A DNA stretch of 64,000 nt, taken from contig VANK01000001.1 of NCBI GenBank assembly GCA_008682415.1, positions 434,001 to 498,000 on the forward strand, written 5' to 3'. The position numbers and the translations under genes were made by a program. The notes under the pieces were generated by a model. It saw only the letters and a program-made list of their open reading frames with translations, was not told the origin of the DNA and searched no databases. Positions 49,974 through 59,911 of the stretch are shown here, one piece after another. How positions within the stretch are numbered: the first letter of the stretch is position 1; every line of letters starts with the position of its first letter. The DNA comes from Acidobacteria bacterium AB60 (GTDB lineage: Bacteria > Acidobacteriota > Terriglobia > Terriglobales > Acidobacteriaceae).

Positions 49974-52900
49974 ATGGCTCGATCTGGAAACCAAACCGCA
50001 GTTCCCCTCCCTTCCCGTCGAGCAATTCTGAAGAGCCTGGCGATGGCTCCGGGCTTTTTTCGCGTGGCGCCGTTGCTGGGAGCGATTGCGCCCGCCCGGT
50101 TTCTTCCGGAAGCCGACAAGACTTCAGCGCCTCTTTTGGAGACAAGGTTTGTCCCGCACTATCCGGCGCAGTCTCCACTGGCCGATGTGATGACTCGCAT
50201 CGCTCCGGGTTCGGATGAGTACCTCACCGAGAGATTCGCAGCGGAGATTGAAGTCATCCTGAAGGACTGGGGCAAACGGATGATCGAGTCCCCAGTCGCA
50301 ATCTCCTCGATTAAGCCTGCGCTCGATCCGGCGATTCAGTCCACCGATTGGAAGATCGCGGGGAAAAAGACTCTGCGCTCCGCGTATGGACTGAACGTCG
50401 CTCGCCAACAATTTGACGGTGCGACTGCTGTGGGCCGGGATGCTTGCCTGACCGCACTCGACCGCTGGATGGATAGGCCGGGAAAAGTCGAAACTGCGGA
50501 GTTTGAGATCTTTGGAATCAACACTGTGAGTTCTTCGCCAGTTTCCGTGCGCATCGAACTGCGATACGACCTGGTTCTGCTTCGCTCCAAGGAACATCGC
50601 GAGGAGCGTGTGGGCACGTGGCGCATGGATTGGACGCAGGACGCGGACCGTTCGTGGATCGCCCATCGCTGGGAGGCAGGCGAGGAGACTGTGTCCTCGG
50701 CGAGCGGGCCTGTTTTTGTTGATGTAACCGAGCGCGCGCTCGGCGATGTCCTTTCCTATCGCAAGCAGCTCCTCAATGGAGCGGACTACTGGCGCACGGT
50801 GCTCGATGGCGCGGTGGGAGTTGATGTCTACTGCAACAACGGCATCGCCGCCGGAGACTACGACAACGACGGCTTTGACGATCTTTACGTGTGCCAGCCC
50901 GCAGGTCTGCCCAACCGGCTTTACCGAAATGGGGGCGACGGCACGTTCGAAGACGTGACCGAGAAGGCCGGCGTGGGAGTCCTGGACAGTACTGCCTGCG
51001 CACTATTTGCCGATTTCGACAACCGCGGACTCCAGGACCTGCTCGTAGTCTGCGCAACGGGGCCAGTTCTCTTCGTCAATCGTGGAGATGGCACCTTCTC
51101 GCTGAAGCGGGACGCGTTTCAATTCACTCATCCGCCCCGGGGCTCCTTTACGCACGCTGCAGTTTGCGACTACGACCGCGATGGCCGACTGGACATCTAC
51201 TTCTGCACCTACATGTACTACCTGGGGCTCGACCAGTATCACTACCCCATTCCCTACTACGACGCGCGCAACGGCCCGCCCAACATCCTGGTGCACAACG
51301 AGGGCGGGGGCAGATTCGTCGAGACGACGGAAGCAGCCGGCATGAACGCGGATAACGATCGGTACAGTTTTGCCTGCGCCTGGGGCGATGCCACGAATGA
51401 TGGCCTGCCAGACCTCTTTGTCGCCAATGACTTTGGTAGTTCACAGCTCTATCGGAATAACGGCGACGGAACCTTTCGGGTGGCCTCGCGCGAATCGAAC
51501 GTCGAGAGCGTAGGCGCGGGCATGGGTTGCAGCTGGTGTGACTACGACAACGACGGACACCAGGACGTCTATGTGCCCAGCATGTGGGAGGCGGCCGGAC
51601 AACGGGTCGCTAATCAGCCGCAGTTTCACCATGACGCCTCTCCCGGCATTCGCGAGTTGTACCAGCGGCATGCCAGGGGAAACGCTCTTTACCGCAATCG
51701 AGGAGACGGGCGCTTTGAGAACGTGGGCCAGGACGCCGGTGTGGCCATGGGACGCTGGTCGTGGTCCTCTGACTTCTGGGATATGGATCACGACGGGCAC
51801 GCTGACCTGTACGTGGCCAATGGATACTTATCGGAGCCTGATCAAGACGACCTTGCTGGTTTCTTCTGGCGGCAGGTGGTGGCGAAGTCTTCTGAGGATG
51901 CGACTCCTTCCCTGGCCTACGAACACGGCTGGAACGCCATCAACGAACTGGTCCGCTCCGACCACACATGGCACGGCCGGGCCCGGAACGTTCTGTTCCT
52001 GAACTGTGGGGAGGGGAGATTCGCCGAGGCTTCCGGAGCCGTCGGCCTCGACTTTCTGGAAGACAGCCGCTCCTTCGCGCTCGTCGACCTGGATCACGAT
52101 GGCAGGCTCGAAGTCGTCTTGAAGAATCGCAATGCGCCGCAGATTCGCGTGCTACATAACGTCATGCAGGAGATTGGCGGGTCCCTGAGCTTCCGCTTGC
52201 GCGGGACGAAGAGCAATCGCGATGCGATTGGCGCGGCCATCACCGTGGAAGCCGCAGGACTTCGACAGACAAAGTATCTGCAGGCCGGATCCGGCTTCCT
52301 TGCGCAGCATGCGAAAGAGCTGTTCTTCGGGGTGGGCGAAGCAACCGGCGGAATCCGCGCGCAGATCCGATGGCCCAGCGGCCTGGTGCAGACCTTCGAT
52401 AATGTACCCCCTCGCCACCGGATTCTGATCGAAGAGGGCGATACCACATACAAGGCCACGGCCTTCTCCGCGGCGCCGGTCGCATTCAAGCAACCTGCAG
52501 CCCCGGCAAAGATTGAGGCAATGCCGCTGGATACGGAGACCTGGCTCATCCAGCCTCTCAAGGCGCCGACCTTTTCCCTTTCAGCGATCGATGGCACGGT
52601 TCACGATCTGAACTCGCAGGGCACAAAACGCCTGCTGGTCTTCTGGTCCCACAAGAGCGGGAAGAGCATCGATTTGTTGCGGCGCATTCAGCAGCGGCAG
52701 GCTGAATTGCGATCGGCGGGACTGCAGGTCCTGGCGATCGGCGTCGATGATCCCCAAGACCATGATCAGGCGCGCGCACTGGCGGCCGGCGAAAAATTCA
52801 GCTTCCCGGTTCTTCTCGCGACGTCCGACGTCGCGGGAATCTACAACCTCATCTACCGTTACATGTTCGAGCGACGCCGGGATATGCCTGTGCCGCTGGC

Positions 52901-53807
52901 GTTCCTTCTCGATCAAGAGAACATCATCGTGAAGGCGTATCAGGGCACATTCGATCCGGCCCGACTCGTTCCCGATCTTTCCTTAATTCCCGTTACCGCT
53001 TCGGAACGGAAGCATTTAGCCTTACCTTTTCCGGGTGTGGTCATCGACGACAGGTTCGTTCGCAACGACTTCACCTACGGCGTAGCCATGTTTCAGCATG
53101 GGTATTTCGAGCAGGCCGCCGAGTCGTTCCGGCAGGTTCTCGCCAGCAAGCCCGACAACGCCGACGCCTATTACAACCTCGGGACGCTGAGCCTGCGCCA
53201 GCACAACCTGGAACAGGCACGCACCTACCTGGAGAAGGCCGTCAAGCTGCAACCCACCTACCCGGAAGCCTGGAACAATCTGGGAATGATCGCGGCCGAA
53301 CTGAAGAACTTCGAGGAAGCAATCGACTCGTTCAATCGCTCCTTGGCGCAACGCCCGAACTACGCCATCGCGCTGCTCAACCTCGGCAATCTCTATCGCA
53401 AGCAGAAGGTCTTCGACAAGGCCAGCGACAGCCTCAACCGCGCCCTCGCTCTGCTTCCCGATGACCCGGAGATCAACTACAGTCTGGGGATGCTCTATGC
53501 TCAGCAGAACCAGATGCCGCAGGCGATCCAATACCTTCAGCGAGCCGTCGAGCTGCGACCTGACTACCGTGAGGCCCTGAACAACCTGGGCATCGTCTTC
53601 GTGCGGCAGCAGGACTTCGTTCAAGCCGAAGAACAATTCAAGACCGGAATCCGTCTATCGCCGCAGTTCGATCAGTCCTATCTCAATCTCGCGCGCCTTT
53701 ACGTGCTGCAAAATGACAAGGAGCGAGCACGCCAGGTTCTGCGCGACTTGCTGCAGGTACAACCGCAGAACCCAAGCGCGAAGCAAGCTCTGGAATTGCT
53801 ACAATGA
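49974..53807 (+). CDS. exported CRTAC/ASPIC-UnbV propeller fused to Cys-less redoxin and TPR domains
   Basis: 1277 aa. ATG 49974 yields a Tat-like signal (SRRAILKSLAMAPGFF). Residues about 285-700 are FG-GAP/VCBS propeller repeats with calcium-type loops (DYDNDGFDDLYV, DYDRDGRLDIYF, DLDHDGRLEVVL). About 733-812 is an ASPIC/UnbV domain (LRGTKSNRDAIGAAITVEAA). About 864-1005 has a thioredoxin/AhpC-like fold (FSLSAIDGTVHDLNSQGTKR, PLAFLLDQENIIVKAYQG), but the WCxxC position reads FWSHKSGKS, so no redox Cys remain. About 1035-1275 holds seven or so TPRs. It overlaps the next gene by 4 bases. A large periplasmic scaffold is the likely role. Confidence 0.85.
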   Translation: MARSGNQTAVPLPSRRAILKSLAMAPGFFRVAPLLGAIAPARFLPEADKTSAPLLETRFVPHYPAQSPLADVMTRIAPGSDEYLTERFAAEIEVILKDWGKRMIESPVAISSIKPALDPAIQSTDWKIAGKKTLRSAYGLNVARQQFDGATAVGRDACLTALDRWMDRPGKVETAEFEIFGINTVSSSPVSVRIELRYDLVLLRSKEHREERVGTWRMDWTQDADRSWIAHRWEAGEETVSSASGPVFVDVTERALGDVLSYRKQLLNGADYWRTVLDGAVGVDVYCNNGIAAGDYDNDGFDDLYVCQPAGLPNRLYRNGGDGTFEDVTEKAGVGVLDSTACALFADFDNRGLQDLLVVCATGPVLFVNRGDGTFSLKRDAFQFTHPPRGSFTHAAVCDYDRDGRLDIYFCTYMYYLGLDQYHYPIPYYDARNGPPNILVHNEGGGRFVETTEAAGMNADNDRYSFACAWGDATNDGLPDLFVANDFGSSQLYRNNGDGTFRVASRESNVESVGAGMGCSWCDYDNDGHQDVYVPSMWEAAGQRVANQPQFHHDASPGIRELYQRHARGNALYRNRGDGRFENVGQDAGVAMGRWSWSSDFWDMDHDGHADLYVANGYLSEPDQDDLAGFFWRQVVAKSSEDATPSLAYEHGWNAINELVRSDHTWHGRARNVLFLNCGEGRFAEASGAVGLDFLEDSRSFALVDLDHDGRLEVVLKNRNAPQIRVLHNVMQEIGGSLSFRLRGTKSNRDAIGAAITVEAAGLRQTKYLQAGSGFLAQHAKELFFGVGEATGGIRAQIRWPSGLVQTFDNVPPRHRILIEEGDTTYKATAFSAAPVAFKQPAAPAKIEAMPLDTETWLIQPLKAPTFSLSAIDGTVHDLNSQGTKRLLVFWSHKSGKSIDLLRRIQQRQAELRSAGLQVLAIGVDDPQDHDQARALAAGEKFSFPVLLATSDVAGIYNLIYRYMFERRRDMPVPLAFLLDQENIIVKAYQGTFDPARLVPDLSLIPVTASERKHLALPFPGVVIDDRFVRNDFTYGVAMFQHGYFEQAAESFRQVLASKPDNADAYYNLGTLSLRQHNLEQARTYLEKAVKLQPTYPEAWNNLGMIAAELKNFEEAIDSFNRSLAQRPNYAIALLNLGNLYRKQKVFDKASDSLNRALALLPDDPEINYSLGMLYAQQNQMPQAIQYLQRAVELRPDYREALNNLGIVFVRQQDFVQAEEQFKTGIRLSPQFDQSYLNLARLYVLQNDKERARQVLRDLLQVQPQNPSAKQALELLQ

Positions 53808-56350
53808 CCCCTACCGTGCCAAGCCAAAAGGTGACAAAACGCACTACGCGGCGGTGTCAGAGCGCAATCCTCACAAAAGTTGTCCATCTTGTGTTGATTG
53901 GGATCGCGTGCGGGGCCCCCTCGCTTGCCCAGAAGCACGTTTCAGACCCCAACGCACCTCTCGCTCAGATTGAATCGCTGATCAGCCAAAACCGTATGGA
54001 AGAGGCGCGGGCAAGGACCATGGAGGAGTTGGGCCGAAATCCTTCTAATGTTGACGCCTACAATCTGCTCGGCATGATCCAGGCAAATCTTCAGGATTTT
54101 CAGGGCGCAGAGGAATCGTTCAAGAAAGCGCTTCAACTGAAACCGTCGTCCACCAGAGCGCGTAACAACCTGGGTGGACTCTATGCCGCCGAAAAGAAAG
54201 CGGATCTCGCGGAAAAAGAATTTCGCGAAGTACTCAAGGAGGATCCAGCGAATCGCGACGCGCATTACAACCTGGGAGTTCTGCTGATGCTGAAGGGCGC
54301 GCCTGCCCTTGCCGTCGCGCAGTTTCAACAAGTACATCCCGCTGATCCTCCCACGCGCCTGCAACTGGTCCGCGCCTACTTCGCAAGCAAACAGACGGCG
54401 CTGGCCTTGCGCGAAGCCGCAACGCTCTCTTCGGAGCAAGAGAAGAATGTTCAGGTCCACTTCTCGTTGGGAGTGCTCCTGGCTTCAGAGAAGCAGTACA
54501 AGCCAGCCCAACTGGAACTGGAAAAAGCCGATGCCCTGCAACCCGGCACCTTTGAAATTCTCTTCAACCTCGGCGAGGACTTGTATCGCAGCGGCGATCT
54601 CGGTGCCGCCCAGGCCGTCCTCGCGCGAGCCCTGCGCGCCCGGCCTGATTCGCCCGAGACCCTTTACCTGATGGCGCAGGTCGACGTGGACCAGTCACGC
54701 CCCCTTGACGCTCTTGACCTGCTCATCCGCGCTCGTAAGGCTGACCCCCAAAACATCGACATCGTCTTCCTCATGGCGCGCATCAGCATGTCCCAGGATT
54801 ACTTTGAAGATGCCATTCCCCTGCTGGAATCAGGCCTGAAGTCCGCACCGAGCCGCCCCGACCTGCTCGCCGCCCTCGGCGAAAGCTACTTCATGGCTGG
54901 CCAATCCGAAAAGTCCATCGAGATCTTCAACAAGCTGATCGAAGTAGAGGGTTCCGCCCGTTCCTACGCCTTTCTTGGCCTCTCCTACCGCAATCTCGGC
55001 CGCTTCGACGAAGCCATTCAGCAGTTCCAACAAGGCCTGAAACTGGATCCGAAGAATGCCCTGTGCCTCTTCAATCTCGGATACATCGCCGCGCGTCAGG
55101 GAGATGCGGCCGGGGCGGAAACCTATCTGCAAAAAGCCCTGCAACTAAAGCCCGACTTCGCTGACGCTCTCCTGGAACTGGCAAACCTGCGCATCGCCGC
55201 ACAGAAACGCCAAGAGGCCGCCGAGCTTCTGCGCCACTACGTCAAGGTAAGCCGCGATCCGGCCACCGGCTACTACAAGCTCGCCATGATCGAGCGTGCC
55301 CTTCACGACACGGCTGCCGCCGAGCGCGACCTGGCCATCTTTAAGAATGTCTCCCGGTCGGCGCCCTCTTTGTCAGGTCCGTTTCCTTATCAACACCTCT
55401 TCGACTTTCTTGACAACCGCTCGCAGCTCGCCGCCTCCGATCGCCGTCAGCTCGACATTAGCCAGCTCACCGAACGCATCAAACAGCACCCCGATCAGGC
55501 CGAGGACCTGTATCTTCTCGCCGAGGCTTACCTCAGCGACGGCAAACTCGAGAATGCGAAAGACACCGTCGCGCAGCTCGATAAGGCCAGCGATGGCGAT
55601 TACCGCACCCTTACCGGCACAGGCGTTCTGCTCGCTCGCTATCACCTCTACGATGCGGCAATCGAGCACTTTCAGGCCGCTCTTAAGATCAACCCCAAGG
55701 CCGATGACGTACGGTTCGATCTCGCCGATGCTCTGTTCCGCGCGCACCAGTACCCGCAGGCGCTCGAGGCCGCCACGCAAGTTTCGCCTGAGGGCCAGAA
55801 AGACGAAGCCTACCTGGCGCTCCTCGGCGATATCTACGCGCATACGGGTGACACCCAACGCGCCTCCGCCATCTACCGCGACGCCATCGCCCGCAATCCT
55901 GACAATGATCAGGATTACCTTTCCCTGTCCCTCATTCAGCTCCGCGTCGGCGATCGCAACAGCGCCAAAGAGACTTTGCTGAAGGCGCAGCAGCGCGTCC
56001 CCGGATCCGGAAAGATCTACTGGGGCCTCGGCCTGCTCTCCGCCGCCGACGGCAACGACGCTCAGGCAGCCCAGCAGTTCGAGCGCGCCGTCGATCTGCT
56101 ACCCGAGTGGCCAGGCGGCTACTCCACGCTGGGCGTCTTCTACTTCCAAAGCGGCCAGTTCGAGAAGGCCAAAGAGGTCCTCAATCGGTTCAAAAACAGC
56201 ACCGTCGGCGGTGCGCTCTATATCAGCCGCATCGAGCAAGCGCTCGATCAGGCTGCCGCTTCCCCCAACCCGCACGCACAAGCAATGAATACTGAAGCGC
56301 GTGAGCAGTTCCTCCGCATCGCGCTGTCGCTCGCGGATCGAACCCTATGA
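53804..56350 (+). CDS. exported TPR protein, 848 aa
   Basis: Starts in the stop codon of the preceding gene. A basic N-terminus leads into a signal peptide (VVHLVLIGIACGAPSLAQ, about 27-44). Nearly the entire protein is built from about 20 tetratricopeptide repeats, for example PSNVDAYNLLGMIQANLQDF, AEKEFREVLKEDPANRDAHY-type units and YSTLGVFYFQSGQFEKAKEV. No enzymatic domain is visible. It resembles the TPR part of the upstream fusion protein. Probable role: a protein-protein scaffold in the periplasm for the CRTAC proteins encoded on both sides. It overlaps the next gene by 4 bases. Confidence 0.88.
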   Translation: MTPTVPSQKVTKRTTRRCQSAILTKVVHLVLIGIACGAPSLAQKHVSDPNAPLAQIESLISQNRMEEARARTMEELGRNPSNVDAYNLLGMIQANLQDFQGAEESFKKALQLKPSSTRARNNLGGLYAAEKKADLAEKEFREVLKEDPANRDAHYNLGVLLMLKGAPALAVAQFQQVHPADPPTRLQLVRAYFASKQTALALREAATLSSEQEKNVQVHFSLGVLLASEKQYKPAQLELEKADALQPGTFEILFNLGEDLYRSGDLGAAQAVLARALRARPDSPETLYLMAQVDVDQSRPLDALDLLIRARKADPQNIDIVFLMARISMSQDYFEDAIPLLESGLKSAPSRPDLLAALGESYFMAGQSEKSIEIFNKLIEVEGSARSYAFLGLSYRNLGRFDEAIQQFQQGLKLDPKNALCLFNLGYIAARQGDAAGAETYLQKALQLKPDFADALLELANLRIAAQKRQEAAELLRHYVKVSRDPATGYYKLAMIERALHDTAAAERDLAIFKNVSRSAPSLSGPFPYQHLFDFLDNRSQLAASDRRQLDISQLTERIKQHPDQAEDLYLLAEAYLSDGKLENAKDTVAQLDKASDGDYRTLTGTGVLLARYHLYDAAIEHFQAALKINPKADDVRFDLADALFRAHQYPQALEAATQVSPEGQKDEAYLALLGDIYAHTGDTQRASAIYRDAIARNPDNDQDYLSLSLIQLRVGDRNSAKETLLKAQQRVPGSGKIYWGLGLLSAADGNDAQAAQQFERAVDLLPEWPGGYSTLGVFYFQSGQFEKAKEVLNRFKNSTVGGALYISRIEQALDQAAASPNPHAQAMNTEAREQFLRIALSLADRTL

Positions 56351-58080
56351 TCGCTTCCTTCCTCCGTCGAGGCGCGCTGGTCCTTCTTGCCTCTCCCATC
56401 GTGCCGCCTTCCGGCCCTTCGCAAGCCGCCCCCAAAAGCGCCGAGGCGTTCATCCCCGTCCGCTTCACTGACATTCGCCAGTCTGCAGGCATTACGTTTG
56501 TCCAGGACTCTACTCAGACAGACGAGAAATATTACCTGGAGACCATGGGCACCGGCGTCGCCTTTCTTGACTACGATCAGGACGGCTTGATCGATTTGTA
56601 CTTTGTGCAAAGCGCCGCAACCGAGGCCTACAAGCCCGCTCATCCGTTGCGCTCAGCCCTCTATCGCAATAACGGAGACGGCACTTTCACGGACGTGACG
56701 GAGAAGGCGGGCGTGGGAGGCGAGGGCCACTACGGACAGGGCGTTGCCGTCGGAGACTTCGACAACGATGGCTACCCTGACCTTTACGTCACCGGCTACG
56801 GACGAGCCATCCTGTATCACAACAACGGAAACGGCACCTTCACCGACGTAACTGCAAAGGCGGGCGTCGCGGATGAAGGACAATGGTCCACCAGCGCCGG
56901 CTGGTTCGATTACGACAAGGATGGTTATCTCGACCTTGTCGTGACCAACTATCTGGACTGGAGCCCGAAGAACAATCTCTGGTGTGGAGAAAAAAAGCCC
57001 GGCTATCGCTCCTACTGCAATCCGAACAACTACAAGGGGCAGAAGACCAGGTTATTTCACAATAATCATGATGGCACCTTCACCGATGTCAGCCTCAAGT
57101 CCAGCGTGGGGGTTCCGGAGTCGAAAGGCATGGGTGTCGTCTTGGCGGACTTCAACGGCGACGGATGGCCCGACATGGCCATCGCCAACGATACCTGGCC
57201 CAACTTCCTCTTCGAGAACAATCACGACGGTACATTTACGGATGTCTCATTGATCTCAGGCCTGGCCGCCAGCGAGGACGGCCGGTACGAAGCAGGAATG
57301 GGCATCGACGCCGCAGACGTGGACGGCGATGGCCTTCTCGACGTCTATATCACGCATCTGGACTTCGAACTGAACCGTCTGTATCACAACAATGGCGACG
57401 CCACCTTTACCGACTTCACCTACAGTTCGGGAATTGGCAACAAAGCCATGCTGCTGAGCGGAGTCGCAGCCAAATTCATTGATTATGACAATGACGGATG
57501 GCCGGATATCGTTCAGGCCAATGGGGCCATGGTCGATAACGTCGCTCTCTATCACAGCCTGGTCTCCTATAAGGAGCCGTTGCTGATGTTTCACAATACC
57601 GGAGGCGGGCACTTCGAAAAGTCTTCCGACGCTTTGGGAGCCGACTTCACGCGCCCCGTGGCTGCGCGCGGCCTTGCCACCGCAGACTTCTTCAATGATG
57701 GAACGATGGGCATCGCGGTGAACTGTCGCGGAGAGTCACCCGAACTGCTGCGCAATGACGGAGCAGCCGCCAACCACTGGATTGAGATACTGCTGATCGG
57801 GACTCAATCGAACCGCGACGGAATCGGCGCTACGCTCAAGCTCAAGGCCGGTGATATCACCCGCATCGACCAGGCCAAGGGGGGAACGAGTTACATGTCG
57901 TCCAGCGATCCACGGATCCACTTTGGGCTCGGCAAGCGCACAAAGGTCGACTCGCTCACGATCACATGGCCAAGCGGCCGGGTAGATCACCTCGCCGATC
58001 TTCACGCCGACTCCATCATCGCGGTCAAGGAGGGCCAGGGAGTTGTCCCTCACGCCTTCCCCAAGGTGGCGCGAAAATGA
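56347..58080 (+). CDS. exported CRTAC1-type propeller with ASPIC/UnbV domain, 577 aa
   Basis: The signal peptide (MIASFLRRGALVLLASPIVP) is followed by FG-GAP/VCBS repeats (about 60-440) with Ca-binding-like loops DYDQDGLIDLYF, DFDNDGYPDLYV, DYDKDGYLDLVV and DFNGDGWPDMAI. A C-terminal ASPIC/UnbV domain (about 478-570: LLIGTQSNRDGIGATLKLKA, HFGLGKRTKVDSLTITWPSG) follows. The CxxC-like pair in NNLWCGEKKPGYRSYC may form a disulfide. These proteins are calcium-binding extracellular propellers of unproved function. Start and stop are both tightly coupled to neighbours in the operon. Confidence 0.9.
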   Translation: MIASFLRRGALVLLASPIVPPSGPSQAAPKSAEAFIPVRFTDIRQSAGITFVQDSTQTDEKYYLETMGTGVAFLDYDQDGLIDLYFVQSAATEAYKPAHPLRSALYRNNGDGTFTDVTEKAGVGGEGHYGQGVAVGDFDNDGYPDLYVTGYGRAILYHNNGNGTFTDVTAKAGVADEGQWSTSAGWFDYDKDGYLDLVVTNYLDWSPKNNLWCGEKKPGYRSYCNPNNYKGQKTRLFHNNHDGTFTDVSLKSSVGVPESKGMGVVLADFNGDGWPDMAIANDTWPNFLFENNHDGTFTDVSLISGLAASEDGRYEAGMGIDAADVDGDGLLDVYITHLDFELNRLYHNNGDATFTDFTYSSGIGNKAMLLSGVAAKFIDYDNDGWPDIVQANGAMVDNVALYHSLVSYKEPLLMFHNTGGGHFEKSSDALGADFTRPVAARGLATADFFNDGTMGIAVNCRGESPELLRNDGAAANHWIEILLIGTQSNRDGIGATLKLKAGDITRIDQAKGGTSYMSSSDPRIHFGLGKRTKVDSLTITWPSGRVDHLADLHADSIIAVKEGQGVVPHAFPKVARK

Positions 58081-58138
58081 TCTTGAGCAGGTTTACAATC
58101 AACCCCGATACAGCAGAAAGGCAGACTGCATTCCGATA

Positions 58139-59911
58139 ATGATTCCCAGGCGGCGCTTCCTCGGTTCTTCCATGTTCCTGCTCGGCGGTTCGTTGCTCGA
58201 TGTACTGACCACCCCCCTGTGGCGCTGGAATCGCAACGTGGTGCAGGCTGCAGTCTCCGGCGCGCCCTCATCTCCGGTGCAATTCATCGATGTCGCGGAG
58301 AAGGCCGGACTGCACACTCCCAACGTCTGGGGAGGGGTCGACAAGAAGCGCATCATCATAGAGACGAAGGGCAGCGGCATCGCCTTCTTCGATTACGACC
58401 AGGACGGCTGGCTCGACATCTACCTCACCAACGGCAGCCGGCTCGGGGAACACTGGCCCAAGGGCAAGGAGCCCACCACTCATCTTTACAAGAACAACCG
58501 TGACGGCACGTTTACAGACGTGACCGAGAAGTCGGGGCTGGGCCGCTCCGGCTGGCAGACCGGCGTCTGCGTCGGAGACTACGACAATGATGGATGGGAT
58601 GACCTGTTCTGCACGTTCTGGGGACACAACATCCTCTTCCACAACAATGGCAACGGCACATTCTCTGATGTCACACACAAAGCCGGCCTGACTCAGCCAA
58701 AGGGCCGCTGGGGCACGGGCTGCACCTTCCTGGACTATGATCGCGACGGGCATCTCGATTTGTTTGTCTGCAACTTCGTCAAGCTGGATCCAGATGCCCC
58801 GATCGATCTCAACAGCCTCGCCTTCTGCCAGTGGAAGGGTGTGCCCACCATGTGTGGCCCCCGCGGCCTTCCCGGCGATATCAACATCCTCTACCACAAC
58901 AACGGGGATGGAACCTTCACGGATGTCACCGAAAAAGCCGGGATCCACAAACCCGGACCGCGCTATTCCATCACTGCCGTGTCCTATGACTTCGATAACG
59001 ATGGATGGCCTGACATCTATGTCGCAGTGGACTCGGAGCCGAGCATTCTCTTCCAGAACAACCACGACGGAACTTTCACCGACATTGCTGTCATTGCGGG
59101 TTGTGCTTATAACGACGATGGCCACGAACAGGCTGGCATGGGTATCGGTGTTGCGGACTACGATTGCGACGGCTGGTTCGACATCTTCAAGACCAACTTC
59201 GCCGACGACACGAGCGACCTCTACCACAACAATGGAGACGGCACCTTCACGGAACTCTCCTTCAACTCGGGCGTGGGGATCAACAATAAATATGTAGCCT
59301 GGGGTTGCGCCTTCGTCGACTACGACAACGACGGCTGGCCCGACATCATTCAGGTAAACGGGCACGTCTATCCGGAGATCGACCACTATAACTTCGGCGA
59401 GACCTTCAAAAATCAGCGGCTGGTCTACAAGAACCTGGGGAACGGCAAGTTCAAGGATGTCTCTGCGGAGATGGGCCCGGGCATTACCGAGCGGTTTTCA
59501 AGCCGCGGCGCGGCGTTTGGCGATTACGACAATGACGGCGGCATGGACGCGCTGATTCTCAACATGAACGACCTGCCCTCTCTGCTCCACAACGAGGGCG
59601 GCAACAAGCAGAATTGGATCAAGCTGAAGCTGATCGGAACCAAGTGCAACCGGACAGCCATCGGCGCACGCGCCCGCGTCATCACCGGGAAACACACTCA
59701 GATGGATGAGGTGCACAGCGGCACCAGCGTGATGTCGCAGAGCGATCTGCGCCTTCACTTCGGACTGGGTGCCTCCGAGATCATCGATGCCATCGAGATC
59801 AAGTGGCCGACCACGCAAAAAATCGAGCGCTTCACCCAGGTCAAGCCCAACCAGATCCTCACGATTCGCGAGGGCGACGGAATTATCGCGACCTTCAAAC
59901 CGCCGCGTTAA
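58139..59911 (+). CDS. Tat-exported CRTAC1-type propeller with ASPIC/UnbV domain, 590 aa
   Basis: ATG 58139 gives a twin-arginine signal (MIPRRRFLGSSMFLLGGSLL), unlike the Sec-type signal of its paralogue just upstream. VCBS/FG-GAP repeats (about 60-470) carry FDYDQDGWLDIYLT, DYDNDGWDDLFC and DYDRDGHLDLFV. The C-terminal ASPIC/UnbV domain has LKLIGTKCNRTAIGARARVI and LRLHFGLGASEIIDAIEIKW. It is 58 bases after the preceding gene. Export of a folded form suggests a cofactor or early calcium binding. Its stop overlaps the stop of the convergent TPR gene (TTAA at 59908-59911). Confidence 0.9.
   Translation: MIPRRRFLGSSMFLLGGSLLDVLTTPLWRWNRNVVQAAVSGAPSSPVQFIDVAEKAGLHTPNVWGGVDKKRIIIETKGSGIAFFDYDQDGWLDIYLTNGSRLGEHWPKGKEPTTHLYKNNRDGTFTDVTEKSGLGRSGWQTGVCVGDYDNDGWDDLFCTFWGHNILFHNNGNGTFSDVTHKAGLTQPKGRWGTGCTFLDYDRDGHLDLFVCNFVKLDPDAPIDLNSLAFCQWKGVPTMCGPRGLPGDINILYHNNGDGTFTDVTEKAGIHKPGPRYSITAVSYDFDNDGWPDIYVAVDSEPSILFQNNHDGTFTDIAVIAGCAYNDDGHEQAGMGIGVADYDCDGWFDIFKTNFADDTSDLYHNNGDGTFTELSFNSGVGINNKYVAWGCAFVDYDNDGWPDIIQVNGHVYPEIDHYNFGETFKNQRLVYKNLGNGKFKDVSAEMGPGITERFSSRGAAFGDYDNDGGMDALILNMNDLPSLLHNEGGNKQNWIKLKLIGTKCNRTAIGARARVITGKHTQMDEVHSGTSVMSQSDLRLHFGLGASEIIDAIEIKWPTTQKIERFTQVKPNQILTIREGDGIIATFKPPR

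Noticed and set aside
49532-50119. 196-residue N-terminal extension of the TonB receptor
   Set aside because: A signal peptide and GGAGGG ribosome-binding site define ATG 49531; the extension would cover the divergent promoter region.
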